DNA of 64,000 nucleotides from Stropharia rugosoannulata. Its lineage: Eukaryota; Basidiomycota; Agaricomycetes; Agaricales; Strophariaceae. Positions within the stretch are counted from its first letter, which is position 1; each line of letters opens with the position of its first letter. Made by a program: the position numbers and the translations under genes. The notes under the pieces are model-generated. The model did no database searches, was not told where the DNA came from, and saw nothing but the letters and a program-made list of their open reading frames with translations. The stretch spans positions 1,674,001 through 1,738,000 of the forward strand of contig JANCIK010000007.1 of assembly GCA_028532985.1 (NCBI GenBank), given 5' to 3'. Below are positions 22,878 through 36,600 of this stretch, piece after piece.

Positions 22878-25776
22878 CATCGTGCTGCTGAAGCATCTGC
22901 TGTGGCACTTGCACTTGCTGCACGCCAGAAAGCGGTCTCTGACTCGCCTACTGGGCCATGCACGTTTTGCGGGTTAGACGGACACATGCAATCGATGTGC
23001 TTCGATTTGAGCGTGCACGGAAGGATGCGAGGTCGTCTGCACAACAGGGTGCATCGCAGAAGCAAGGGAAATCGAGGGTAGAGGGAAGGGCAAGCAGAAG
23101 GCAAATGCTGCGAAGGAAGAAAGCGAATCAACTGAAGAGTTTGCTGGTTCTGCAAGTGCTCGCTCCTCTAATGACTCTGGCATTGACACTGACTATGAAT
23201 GGCTTGCAGACACGGGCGCTACTAGCCATATGACGCCTCATCGAGAATGGATGTATGATTACAAGCCTCACGTCATTCCCATTCGTCTTGCAGACCATAC
23301 TATAGTATACTCGGCCGGTATAGGGTCAGTTGTCATCCACCCGGTTATTAATGGGAAGGAAGCGCCTTCTGTAGAGATATCTCGCGTTTTACATGTACCA
23401 TTGCTTAAGAATAATCTACTTGCTTGTTTATACCTCACTAAACGCAAAGGCATGATTATGGAAGTTGATGATAGTACTATGCACTTCAAGCGAAACAGCA
23501 AGACTCTGTTCACTGCAACGATTACTGCATCTCACAGTGGTATCCTGAATGCGCTCACGGAGCCTGCTACACAGTCTGCAAATGCAACGTCGACTCTACC
23601 ACTGAATGCTGAGCTATGGCATCGTCGTTGCGGACATCATAGCCATGCACACATCAACAAGCTGCTCTCAAAGGATCTGGTCACTGGCATGCTCATAACG
23701 TCGAAAGAGCAACCAGATCTGATTTGCGAAGCATGCTTAGCTGGCAAGATGACGTCTGGCACATTTCCGAGCTCCACTCGCAAATCGATGCAACCACTTG
23801 AATTGGTACATTCTGACTTGCACGGCCCGCTCTCAGTGCCTACGCCTGAGGGACATCGCTACTGGATCACATTCATCGACGACTGCACTCACCTGCATGC
23901 TGTCATGTTCCTGAAGCGCAAGTCGGACGCATTTGATGCATTCAAGGTGTACAAGGCATATGCAGAGAACCAGCTAAACGCGAAAATCAAGGCAATGCAA
24001 TGCAGGATGACAAGGCTGGTGAATACATGTCAAACGAGTTCATACGGTTTATGGAGCAATGCAGCATTCACAGGCGCCACAGCACACGCAATCGGCCTCA
24101 GCAAAATGGTGTTGCTGAACGCGCCAATTGCACTATTGCTGAGCACGTCACTGCAATGCTGGTAGAGGCAAAGCTCCCACTCGTTTTGGCGACTTGCAGT
24201 CATGGCTTACATTCACGTGTGGAATAGGCTCCCTACGTCGTCTCTGACTGACTCTGTGCCCTACACTGAATGGCATGGCAAGAAACCCGATATGAGCCAT
24301 CTCCGTGTTTTTGGTTGTGCTGCGTGCGTCTTTGTGCAGAGAGACAAATGCAAGTCACTGCAACCACATGTTGAGAAGTGCATTTTTGTCGGTTACCCTA
24401 CAGGCTACAAAGGCTGGCAGTTCTACAATCTGTCCACTAAGAAGTATGTGATCTCGGAACGTGCTATCTTTGACGAACGCAGTTTTCCTGGTTTGAAGGT
24501 CACTTCACCAATTAACCTGTTTCCAAAGGGCACGCCTTCACATTTCTCAGATGTGCCAGATTCTGGGGGGGATTCAACTGCTGCCTATTTGCCTGACTTG
24601 GATACTGATGACTCGGATGCACCAACTGCACCTCCTTCGGCGGGACCAGCACCATCTGACTCGTCGTCTGACGACGAACACGATGCACCTACTCCCAACT
24701 CGCAGAAACCAACAGCTAGTGCGAAATCGTCGAGTTCACCAAAGTGCTCAACTCAGCCCAATTCGCATTCTGTGAAATCACATGTGCATTCCGGTCCAAC
24801 TGCTGGTCCTAGCAAGTCGAGTCAAGTACCATCGGATAGGGCGTCGAACGACGAGTCTGACAGTACCACAGTCAAGTTGGAGTCATTGCATTGCATCCCA
24901 CAATCGACGAAAACACCAACATGCTCAACTCGACGAGATAAGCATTCTGCCCCAAACGTGCCCAAACCGCCTCGTACTGTTGCACCTCCCATTCCTGTGG
25001 AACCCAAAGTCGTTGCTGAGCCTCTGAGACGCACTACACGTGAATCTCGACCTCCTGGTGAATGGTGGAAAGTCAAACCTGCTGCTGTACCTCTACCGCC
25101 GTCTACACCGCCTTCTGAGAATGATGACCTCGATAATGACGAACTTGACAGTTACACTGTTGATGAAGGCTTGGAAGAGGTTCAGTTTGCTGGTGCTGCT
25201 ACTGTGTCGGATCCCAAGAACTACAAGCAGGCACTCAAGGGCGACGATGCAGACAGATGGCAAGATGCAGCAAACGCAGAGTACAACACACTGCTGCAGA
25301 ACAACACTTGGGAAATCGTCGACTTGCCACCTGGTGCAAAGGCAATTGGTTCTGGTTGGGTTTTCAAGGTCAAGCGTCATGCAGATGGCACTGTGGAGCG
25401 TTACAAGGCTCGTATCGTCGCAAAGGGCTACAGTCAGCGTCCTGGAATTGATTACACCGAAGTCTTTGCTCCCACCTTCCGTCCAGCAACCTTGCGCATG
25501 ATACTGGCTATTGCAGCTACAGAAGACCTCGAACTACGCTCTGTGGACATTTCGTCTGCATTCACCAATGGTGACTTGGATGAGGACATCTATATGCTGC
25601 AACCTGAGGGATTCCATGAAGGCGCACCAAACAAGGTCTGCAAGTTGCGCAAGTCGCTTTACGGTCTCAAGCAATCAGCTAGGCAGTGGAACACAAAGTT
25701 GCATTCAGTTCTCACTGATATGGGTTTCAAGCATGTGGAAGCAGACAGGTCAGTGTACATCTACTCAGATGGCACA
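22878..25776 (+). pseudogene. Gag C-terminus and truncated pol, unit 3
   Basis: Same layout. The knuckle codon reads CTFC. Frame breaks are single losses near 23002 and 23077, a 5 bp duplication (ATGCA) at about 23998-24002, and a 2 bp loss near 24182. From 24202 onward the frame is open through the linker and RT to the YSDGT truncation. A Tyr-to-Cys change occurs near 24325. Confidence 0.88.
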
Positions 25777-26702
25777 TAGCCTTTGCACCAGGTGGCAAGT
25801 CGACGATTTCCCAAGTGTTGTTCTGGAGCAGTGTGTTGTACTCTGCGTTTGCTGCATCTTGCCATCTGTCTGCATCGTCGCCCTTGAGTGCCTGCTTGTA
25901 GTTCTTGGGATCCGACACAGTAGCAGCACCAGCAAACTGAACCTCTTCCAAGCCTTCATCAACAGTGTAACTGTCGAGTTCGTCATTATCGAGGTCGTCT
26001 GTCTCAGAAGGTGGCGTAGACGGCGGTAGAGGTACAGCAGCAGGTTTGACTTTCCACCATTCGCCAGGAGGATGAGATTCACGTGTAGTGCGTCTCAGAA
26101 GCTCAGCAACGACTTTGGGTTCCACAGGAATGGGAGGTGCAACAGTATGAGGTGGTTTGGACAGGTTTGGAGCAGAATGCTGATCTCGTCGAGTTGAGCA
26201 TGTTGGTGTTTTCGACGATTGCCGAATGCGATGCAATGACTCCAACTTGGGTGTGGTACTGTCAGACTCGTCTTTCGACGCCCTATCCGATGGTACTTGA
26301 CTCGACTTGCTGGGACCAGCAGTTGGACCGGAATGCACATGCGATTTCCCAGAATGCGAATTGGGCAGAGTTGAGCACTTTGGTGAACTCGACGATTTCG
26401 TGCCAGTGGTCGGTTTCTGCGAGTTGGGAGTAGGTGCATCGTGTTCGTCGTCAGACGACGAGTCAGATGGTGCCGGTCCCGCCGAAGGAGGTGCAGTTGG
26501 TGTGTCCGAGTCATCAGTATCCAAGTCAGGCAAATAGGCAGCAGTTGAATCCCCCCCAGAATCTGGCACATCTGAGAAGTGTGAAGGCGTGCCCTTTGGA
26601 AACAGGTTAATCGGTGAAGTAACCTTCAAACCAGGAAAACTGCATTCGTCAAAGATAGCACGTTCCGAGATCACATACTTCTTAGTGGACGGATTGTAGA
26701 AC
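25777..26702 (-). pseudogene. Antisense pol fragment of unit 3
   Basis: Same extent and junctions as the other units. It is open in the antisense frame and nearly identical to the unit 1 and 2 copies. Confidence 0.9.
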
Positions 26703-26905
26703 TGTTAGATTACATAGGCAATCATCACCATCAGCAGTTAAGATTAGATAGTGCGGACTATAATTAGTTCGCTCCACATTTAGCTTAGTTCGCTTCTGGT
26801 AGTATATATAGCATGTACTAGTGTAGATGCCTCTTAATCTATTACCACTACCATCCCACCTGAGTTAGGGGCGCTCTCTGTGCCTATAAGCGTCCGCTTT
26901 TAACA
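26703..26905 (+). repeat. LTR of tandem unit 4
   Basis: 203 bp, with CTTAGTTCGC as in units 1 and 5. The PBS follows at 26906-26922. Confidence 0.92.
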
Positions 26906-27673
26906 GGTTATGAGCCCTGCGCTCTGAGCAGTCCCTACTCATTGCTACTCTCTCTTATTCTCACTCTCCTTTCACCTGGGTGGCTTGGTACTTAACCTAA
27001 CACTCATTCGCGCTCGTTTCGCCTCGTTGTTTCACGAGCAGGACCGCCACGTCACGACCGTCGTTCTGGTACCACTCTCGTTCCGCCAGCTCAATCGGTC
27101 CTCGCACATTTCGCTCTTTTTCTTTACAGGTCCTCTGCACTCTCTTGGTTTCACCAGAGACTGCTTCAGCTTTGGGCTTCCCAGAGCTGTCCGCTCTTTT
27201 GTGCTTTTAGGGCTTCCCTGATCGTCGCCCCACTCCGTTCTTTCGAGGATCCACTCTTCATACGACCCCCTCGCTGCCTGCCGATTGCCACATCACTACG
27301 CTCCGTCGTTCTTCTGCAATCGACCAGTCTTCACCAGAGTGCTCAACTCCTCGAGTTAGGACCTCGAAATTTGTTCAGCTCACTGCGACCTCGCATCGAC
27401 GTTGACTCTGTTGCAACTCAGCATACCATTTCCTTCATCATCGATACATCGAGCCCCCAACTCTCATCTCGATCAGTTGCATTGTTGTCAAGAAATTCAC
27501 ACTTTAGTACCCAAGTGCTCAACTCCTCGAGTTTGCAACTCCAATTTTGTCGTCGTTGCCACGCCCCGAGTTCGTCATCGTTACCCCTATAACTTGGCAG
27601 TCCTAGGTTTCACGTGTTCGACTATCGGTCCTTCCACTCTCACGTCGATTGCATCTCTCATCGTTCTGCAATC

Positions 27674-28279
27674 ATGTCTTCTTCATCAACACCTCAATTC
27701 CCCAAATTGAACTCTGTCAACTATCCATCATGGTCTGCATCCATGAAGGCCTGGCTTCGTTCTCATGGTGTTTGGCGCATTGTTTCTGGTGAATCTACTA
27801 AACCCAGACTGTCCTCACCGCCTACTGCAGCTGAGGAGACTGCGCTTGAAGCATGGTTAACGAAATGGGACAAGGCAGCTGGTATCATCTTCCTGGCAGT
27901 GGAGAATGACCAAATGATACATCTTAACAACGATTCTGACAATCCAGTCAAGATGTGGTCTGCACTCGCATCCGTGCACCTCCAGAAGCGTCCTGGTACA
28001 CGCTTCAATGCCTACGACGACCTGTTCTCTATCAGGAAGCAGGAAGACAAGACCTTGCAGTCTTTGATGAACAGAGTGGACACTGCCATTCGCAGGATCC
28101 AGGATTTGCGACCTGACAAGTACGACCTAACTAACTTGGATGAGGAACTCACCTGCATGATGCTTATCCATGCACTACCAGATGAGTACAGCACATTTGC
28201 GTCGTCTCTGTTGCTTCAAGACACTCTCAACAAGACTGTGCTGCAGCAGGCCTTTGTGACAGAGGAAGCGCAACGTTGA
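27674..28279 (+). CDS. Gag N-terminal domain, unit 4 (201 aa, ends at TGA)
   Basis: The start is at 27674 and the shared TGA at 28277-28279. No other break is seen. Confidence 0.85.
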   Translation: MSSSSTPQFPKLNSVNYPSWSASMKAWLRSHGVWRIVSGESTKPRLSSPPTAAEETALEAWLTKWDKAAGIIFLAVENDQMIHLNNDSDNPVKMWSALASVHLQKRPGTRFNAYDDLFSIRKQEDKTLQSLMNRVDTAIRRIQDLRPDKYDLTNLDEELTCMMLIHALPDEYSTFASSLLLQDTLNKTVLQQAFVTEEAQR

Positions 28280-31173
28280 CATCGTGCTGCTGAAGCATCT
28301 GCTGTGGCACTTGCACTTGCTGCACGCCAGAAAGCGGTCTCTGACTCGCCTACTGGGCCATGCACGCTTTGCGGGTTAGACGGACACATGCAATCGATGT
28401 GCTTTCGATTTGAGCGTGCACGGAAGGATGCGAGGTCGTCTGCACAACAGGGTGCATCGCAGAAGCAAGGGAAATCGAGGGGTAGAGGGAAGGGCAAGCA
28501 GAAGGCAAATGCTGCGAAGGAAGAAAGCGAATCAACTGAAGAGTTTGCTGGTTCTGCAAGTGCTCGCTCCTCTAATGACTCTGGCATTGACACTGACTAT
28601 GAATGGCTTGCAGACACGGGCGCTACTAGCCATATGACGCCTCATCGAGAATGGATGTATGATTACAAGCCTCACGTCATTCCCATTCGTCTTGCAGACC
28701 ATACTATAGTATACTCGGCGGTATAGGGTCAGTTGTCATCCACCCGGTTATTAATGGGAAGGAAGCGCCTTCTGTAGAGATATCTCGCGTTTTACATGTA
28801 CCATTGCTTAAGAATAATCTACTTGCTTGTTTATACCTCACTAAACGCAAAGGCATGATTATGGAAGTTGATGATAGTACTATGCACTTCAAGCGAAACA
28901 GCAAGACTCTGTTCACTGCAACGATTACTGCATCTCACAGTGGTATCCTGAATGCGCTCACGGAGCCTGCTACACAGTCTGCAAATGCAACGTCGACTCT
29001 ACCACTGAATGCTGAGCTATGGCATCGTCGTTGCGGACATCATAGCCATGCACACATCAACAAGCTGCTCTCAAAGGATCTGGTCACTGGCATGCTCATA
29101 ACGTCGAAAGAGCAACCAGATCTGATTTGCGAAGCATGCTTAGCTGGCAAGATGACGTCTGGCACATTTCCGAGCTCCACTCGCAAATCGATGCAACCAC
29201 TTGAATTGGTACATTCTGACTTGCACGGCCGCTCTCAGTGCCTACGCCTGAGGGACATCGCTACTGGATCACATTCATCGACGACTGCACTCACCTGCAT
29301 GCTGTCATGTTCCTGAAGCGCAAGTCGGACGCATTTGATGCATTCAAGGTGTACAAGGCATATGCAGAGAACCAGCTAAACGCGAAAATCAAGGCAATGC
29401 AGGATGACAAGGCTGGTGAATACATGTCAAACGAGTTCATACGGTTTATGGAGCAATGCAGCATTCACAGGCGCCACAGCACACGCAATCGGCCTCAGCA
29501 AAATGGTGTTGCTGAACGCGCCAATTGCACTATTGCTGAGCACGTCACTGCAATGCTGGTAGAGGCAAAGCTCCCACTCGTTTTGGCGACTTGCAGTCAT
29601 GGCTTACATTCACGTGTGGAATAGGCTCCCTACGTCGTCTCTGACTGACTCTGTGCCCTACACTGAATGGCATGGCAAGAAACCCGATATGAGCCATCTC
29701 CGTGTTTTTGGTTGTGCTGCGTACGTCTTTGTGCAGAGAGACAAATGCAAGTCACTGCAACCACATGTTGAGAAGTGCATTTTTGTCGGTTACCCTACAG
29801 GCTACAAAGGCTGGCAGTTCTACAATCTGTCCACTAAGAAGTATGTGATCTCGGAACGTGCTATCTTTGACGAACGCAGTTTTCCTGGTTTGAAGGTCAC
29901 TTCACCAATTAACCTGTTTCCAAAGGGCACGCCTTCACATTTCTCAGATGTGCCAGATTCTGGGGGGGATTCAACTGCTGCCTATTTGCCTGACTTGGAT
30001 ACTGATGACTCGGATGCACCAACTGCACCTCCTTCGGCGGGACCAGCACCATCTGACTCGTCGTCTGACAACGAACACGATGCACCTACTCCCAACTCGC
30101 AGAAACCAACAGCTAGTGCGAAATCGTCGAGTTCACCAAAGTGCTCAACTCAGCCCAATTCGCATTCTGTGAAATCGCATGTGCATTCCGGTCCAACTGC
30201 TGGTCCTAGCAAGTCGAGTCAAGTACCATCGGATAGGGCGTCGAACGACGAGTCTGACAGTACCACAGTCAAGTTGGAGTCATTGCATTGCATCCCACAA
30301 TCGACGAAAACACCAACATGCTCAACTCGACGAGATAAGCATTCTGCCCCAAACGTGCCCAAACCGCCTCGTACTGTTGCACCTCCCATTCCTGTGGAAC
30401 CCAAAGTCGTTGCTGAGCCTCTGAGACGCACTACACGTGAATCTCGACCTCCTGGTGAATGGTGGAAAGTCAAACCTGCTGCTGTACCTCTACCGCCGTC
30501 TACACCGCCTTCTGAGAATGATGACCTCGATAATGACGAACTTGACAGTTACACTGTTGATGAAGGCTTGGAAGAGGTTCAGTTTGCTGGTGCTGCTACT
30601 GTGTCGGATCCCAAGAACTACAAGCAGGCACTCAAGGGCGACGATGCAGACAGATGGCAAGATGCAGCAAACGCAGAGTACAACACACTGCTGCAGAACA
30701 ACACTTGGGAAATCGTCGACTTGCCACCTGGTGCAAAGGCAATTGGTTCTGGTTGGGTTTTCAAGGTCAAGCGTCATGCAGATGGCACTGTGGAGCGTTA
30801 CAAGGCTCGTATCGTCGCAAAGGGCTACAGTCAGCGTCCTGGAATTGATTACACCGAAGTCTTTGCTCCCACCTTCCGTCCAGCAACCTTGCGCATGATA
30901 CTGGCTATTGCAGCTACAGAAGACCTCGAACTACGCTCTGTGGACATTTCGTCTGCATTCACCAATGGTGACTTGGATGAGGACATCTATATGCTGCAAC
31001 CTGAGGGATTCCATGAAGGCGCACCAAACAAGGTCTGCAAGTTGCGCAAGTCGCTTTACGGTCTCAAGCAATCAGCTAGGCAGTGGAACACAAAGTTGCA
31101 TTCAGTTCTCACTGATATGGGTTTCAAGCATGTGGAAGCAGACAGGTCAGTGTACATCTACTCAGATGGCACA
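28280..31173 (+). pseudogene. Gag C-terminus and truncated pol, unit 4
   Basis: Same layout. The knuckle codon reads CTLC. Breaks are a single loss near 28719 (after protease), one near 29230 (integrase) and the 2 bp loss near 29579 that units 2 and 3 also carry. From 29599 the frame is open to the YSDGT truncation. Confidence 0.88.
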
Positions 31174-32098
31174 TAGCCTTTGCACCAGGTGGCAAGTCGA
31201 CGATTTCCCAAGTGTTGTTCTGGAGCAGTGTGTTGTACTCTGCGTTTGCTGCATCTTGCCATCTGTCTGCATCGTCGCCCTTGAGTGCCTGCTTGTAGTT
31301 CTTGGGATCCGACACAGTAGCAGCACCAGCAAACTGAACCTCTTCCAAGCCTTCATCAACAGTGTAACTGTCAAGTTCGTCATTATCGAGGTCGTCTGTC
31401 TCAGAAGGTGGCGTAGACGGCGGTAGAGGTACAGCAGCAGGTTTGACTTTCCACCATTCACCAGGAGGTCGAGATTCACGTGTAGTGCGTCTCAGAAGCT
31501 CAGCAACGACTTTGGGTTCCACAGGAATGGGAGGTGCAACAGTATGAGGTGGTTTGGACAGGTTTGGAGCAGAATGCTGATCTCGTCGAGTTGAGCATGT
31601 TGGTGTTTTCGACGATTGCCGAATGCGATGCAATGACTCCAACTTGGGTGTGGTACTGTCAGACTCGTCTTTCGACGCCCTATCCGATGGTACTTGACTC
31701 GACTTGCTGGGACCAGCAGTTGGACCGGAATGCACATGCGATTTCCCAGAATGCGAATTGGGCAGAGTTGAGCACTTTGGTGAACTCGACGATTTCGTGC
31801 CAGTGGTCGGTTTCTGCGAGTTGGGAGTAGGTGCATCGTGTTCGTCGTCAGACGACGAGTCAGATGGTGCCGGTCCCGCCGAAGGAGGTGCAGTTGGTGT
31901 GTCCGAGTCATCAGTATCCAAGTCAGGCAAATAGGCAGCAGTTGAATCCCCCCCAGAATCTGGCACATCTGAGAAGTGTGAAGGCGTGCCCTTTGGAAAC
32001 AGGTTAATCGGTGAAGTAACCTTCAAACCAGGAAAACTGCATTCGTCAAAGATAGCACGTTCGAGATCACATACTTCTTAGTGGACGGATTGTAGAAC
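31174..32098 (-). pseudogene. Antisense pol fragment of unit 4
   Basis: Same junctions as the others, but at about 31458-31470 it reads TTCACCAGGAGGTCGAG where units 1-3 have TTCGCCAGGAGGATGAG. That patch suggests gene conversion or a separate ancestry for this segment. Confidence 0.88.
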
Positions 32099-32301
32099 TG
32101 TTAGATTACATAGGCAATCATCACCATCAGCAGTTAAGATTAGATAGTGCGGACTATAATTAGTTCGCTCCACATTTAGCTTAGTTCGCTTCTGGTAGTA
32201 TATATAGCATGTACTAGTGTAGATGCCTCTTAATCTATTACCACTACCATCCCACCTGAGTTAGGGGCGCTCTCTGTGCCTATAAGCGTCCGCTTTTAAC
32301 A
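32099..32301 (+). repeat. LTR of tandem unit 5
   Basis: 203 bp, the last long-gag LTR of the array. The PBS follows at 32302-32318. Confidence 0.92.
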
Positions 32302-33067
32302 GGTTATGAGCCCTGCGCTCTGAGCAGTCCCTACTCATTGCTACTCTCTCTTATTCTCACTCTCCTTTCACCTGGGTGGCTTGGTACTTAACCTAACACT
32401 CATTCGCGCTCGTTTCGCCTCGTTGTTTCACGAGCAGGACCGCCACGTCACGACCGTCGTTCTGGTACCACTCTCGTTCCGCCAGCTCAATCGGTCCTCG
32501 CACATTTCGCTCTTTTTCTTTACAGGTCCTCTGCACTCTCTTGGTTTCACCAGAGACTGCTTCAGCTTTGGGCTTCCCAGAGCTGTCCGCTCTTTTGTGC
32601 TTTTAGGGCTTCCTGATCGTCGCCCCACTCCGTTCTTTCGAGGATCCACTCTTCATACGACCCCTCGCTGCCTGCCGATTGCCACATCACTACGCTCCGT
32701 CGTTCTTCTGCAATCGACCAGTCTTCACCAGAGTGCTCAACTCCTCGAGTTAGGACCTCGAAATTTGTTCAGCTCACTGCGACCTCGCATCGACGTTGAC
32801 TCTGTTGCAACTCAGCATACCATTTCCTTCATCATCGATACATCGAGCCCCCAACTCTCATCTCGATCAGTTGCATTGTTGTCAAGAAATTCACACTTTA
32901 GTACCCAAGTGCTCAACTCCTCGAGTTTGCAACTCCAATTTTGTCGTCGTTGCCACGCCCCGAGTTCGTCATCGTTACCCCTATAACTTGGCAGTCCTAG
33001 GTTTCACGTGTTCGACTATCGGTCCTTCCACTCTCACGTCGATTGCATCTCTCATCGTTCTGCAATC

Positions 33068-33673
33068 ATGTCTTCTTCATCAACACCTCAATTCCCCAAA
33101 TTGAACTCTGTCAACTATCCATCATGGTCTGCATCCATGAAGGCCTGGCTTCGTTCTCATGGTGTTTGGCGCATTGTTTCTGGTGAATCTACTAAACCCA
33201 GACTGTCCTCACCGCCTACTGCAGCTGAGGAGACTGCGCTTGAAGCATGGTTAACGAAATGGGACAAGGCAGCTGGTATCATCTTCCTGGCAGTGGAGAA
33301 TGACCAAATGATACATCTTAACAACGATTCTGACAATCCAGTCAAGATGTGGTCTGCACTCGCATCCGTGCACCTCCAGAAGCGTCCTGGTACACGCTTC
33401 AATGCCTACGACGACCTGTTCTCTATCAGGAAGCAGGAAGACAAGACCTTGCAGTCTTTGATGAACAGAGTGGACACTGCCATTCGCAGGATCCAGGATT
33501 TGCGACCTGACAAGTACGACCTAACTAACTTGGATGAGGAACTCACCTGCATGATGCTTATCCATGCACTACCAGATGAGTACAGCACATTTGCGTCGTC
33601 TCTGTTGCTTCAAGACACTCTCAACAAGACTGTGCTGCAGCAGGCCTTTGTGACAGAGGAAGCGCAACGTTGA
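33068..33673 (+). CDS. Gag N-terminal domain, unit 5 (201 aa, ends at TGA)
   Basis: The start is at 33068 and the shared TGA at 33671-33673. No other break is seen. Confidence 0.85.
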   Translation: MSSSSTPQFPKLNSVNYPSWSASMKAWLRSHGVWRIVSGESTKPRLSSPPTAAEETALEAWLTKWDKAAGIIFLAVENDQMIHLNNDSDNPVKMWSALASVHLQKRPGTRFNAYDDLFSIRKQEDKTLQSLMNRVDTAIRRIQDLRPDKYDLTNLDEELTCMMLIHALPDEYSTFASSLLLQDTLNKTVLQQAFVTEEAQR

Positions 33674-36600
33674 CATCGTGCTGCTGAAGCATCTGCTGTG
33701 GCACTTGCACTTGCTGCACGCCAGAAAGCGGTCTCTGACTCGCCTACTGGGCCATGCACGCTTTGCGGGTTAGACGGACACATGCAATCGATGTGCTTTC
33801 GATTTGAGCGTGCACGGAAGGATGCGAGGTCGTCTGCACAACAGGGTGCATCGCAGAAGCAAGGGAAATCGAGGGGTAGAGGGAAGGGCAAGCAGAAGGC
33901 AAATGCTGCGAAGGAAGAAAGCGAATCAACTGAAGAGTTTGCTGGTTCTGCAAGTGCTCGCTCCTCTAATGACTCTGGCATTGACACTGACTATGAATGG
34001 CTTGCAGACACGGGCGCTACTAGCCATATGACGCCTCATCGAGAATGGATGTATGATTACAAGCCTCACGTCATTCCCATTCGTCTTGCAGACCATACTA
34101 TAGTATACTCGGCCGGTATAGGGTCAGTTGTCATCCACCCGGTTATTAATGGGAAGGAAGCGCCTTCTGTAGAGATATCTCGCGTTTTACATGTACCATT
34201 GCTTAAGAATAATCTACTTGCTTGTTTATACCTCACTAAACGCAAAGGCATGATTATGGAAGTTGATGATAGTACTATGCACTTCAAGCGAAACAGCAAG
34301 ACTCTGTTCACTGCAACGATTACTGCATCTCACAGTGGTATCCTGAATGCGCTCACGGAGCCTGCTACACAGTCTGCAAATGCAACGTCGACTCTACCAC
34401 TGAATGCTGAGCTATGGCATCGTCGTTGCGGACATCATAGCCATGCACACATCAACAAGCTGCTCTCAAAGGATCTGGTCACTGGCATGCTCATAACGTC
34501 GAAAGAGCAACCAGATCTGATTTGCGAAGCATGCTTAGCTGGCAAGATGACGCTCTGGCACATTTCCGAGCTCCACTCGCAAATCGATGCAACCACTTGA
34601 ATTGGTACATTCTGACTTGCACGGCCCGCTCTCAGTGCCTACGCCTGAGGGACATCGCTACTGGATCACATTCATCGACGACTGCACTCACCTGCATGCT
34701 GTCATGTTCCTGAAGCGCAAGTCGGACGCATTTGATGCATTCAAGGTGTACAAGGCATATGCAGAGAACCAGCTAAACGCGAAAATCAAGGCAATGCAGG
34801 ATGACAAGGCTGGTGAATACATGTCAAACGAGTTCATACGGTTTATGGAGCAATGCAGCATTCACAGGCGCCACAGCACACGCAATCGGCCTCAGCAAAA
34901 TGGTGTTGCTGAACGCGCCAATTGCACTATTGCTGAGCACGTCACTGCAATGCTGGTAGAGGCAAAGCTCCCACTCTCGTTTTGGCGACTTGCAGTCATG
35001 GCTTACATTCACGTGTGGAATAGGCTCCTACGTCGTCTCTGACTGACTCTGTGCCCTACACTGAATGGCATGGCAAGAAACCCGATATGAGCCATCTCCG
35101 TGTTTTTGGTTGTGCTGCGTACGTCTTTGTGCAGAGAGACAAATGCAAGTCACTGCAACCACATGTTGAGAAGTGCATTTTTGTCGGTTACCCTACAGGC
35201 TACAAAGGCTGGCAGTTCTACAATCTGTCCACTAAGAAGTATGTGATCTCGTAACGTGCTATCTTTGACGAACGCAGTTTTCCTGGTTTGAAGGTCACTT
35301 CACCAATTAACCTGTTTCCAAAGGGCACGCCTTCACATTTCTCAGATGTGCCAGATTCTGGGGGGGATTCAACTGCTGCCTATTTGCCTGACTTGGATAC
35401 TGATGACTCGGATGCACCAACTGCACCTCCTTCGGCGGGACCAGCACCATCTGACTCGTCGTCTGACGACGAACACGATGCACCTACTCCCAACTCGCAG
35501 AAACCAACAGCTAGTGCGAAATCGTCGAGTTCACCAAAGTGCTCAACTCAGCCCAATTCGCATTCTGTGAAATCACATGTGCATTCCGGTCCAACTGCTG
35601 GTCCTAGCAAGTCGAGTCAAGTACCATCGGATAGGGCGTCGAACGACGAGTCTGACAGTACCACAGTCAAGTTGGAGTCATTGCATTGCATCCCACAATC
35701 GACGAAAACACCAACATGCTCAACTCGACGAGATAAGCATTCTGCCCCAAACGTGCCCAAACCGCCTCGTACTGTTGCACCTCCCATTCCTGTGGAACCC
35801 AAAGTCGTTGCTGAGCCTCTGAGACGCACTACACGTGAATCTCGACCTCCTGGTGAATGGTGGAAAGTCAAACCTGCTGCTGTACCTCTACCGCCGTCTA
35901 CACCGCCTTCTGAGAATGATGACCTCGATAATGACGAACTTGACAGTTACACTGTTGATGAAGGCTTGGAAGAGGTTCAGTTTGCTGGTGCTGCTACTGT
36001 GTCGGATCCCAAGAACTACAAGCAGGCACTCAAGGGCGACGATGCAGACAGATGGCAAGATGCAGCAAACGCAGAGTACAACACACTGCTGCAGAACAAC
36101 ACTTGGGAAATCGTCGACTTGCCACCTGGTGCAAAGGCAATTGGTTCTGGTTGGGTTTTCAAGGTCAAGCGTCATGCAGATGGCACTGTGGAGCGTTACA
36201 AGGCTCGTATCGTCGCAAAGGGCTACAGTCAGCGTCCTGGAATTGATTACACCGAAGTCTTTGCTCCCACCTTCCGTCCAGCAACCTTGCGCATGATACT
36301 GGCTATTGCAGCTACAGAAGACCTCGAACTACGCTCTGTGGACATTTCGTCTGCATTCACGAACGGTGACTTGGATGAGGACATCTACATGCTGCAGCCT
36401 GAGGGATTCCATGAAGGTGCACCAAACAAGGTCTGCAAGCTGCGCAAGTCGCTTTACGGTCTCAAGCAGTCAGCTAGGCAATGGAACACGAAGTTGCATT
36501 CAGTTCTCACTGACATGGGATTCAAGCGTGTGGAAGCAGACAGGTCAGTGTACATCTACTCAGATGGCACAGTTCGCATTTTCGTGCCCATCTACATTGA

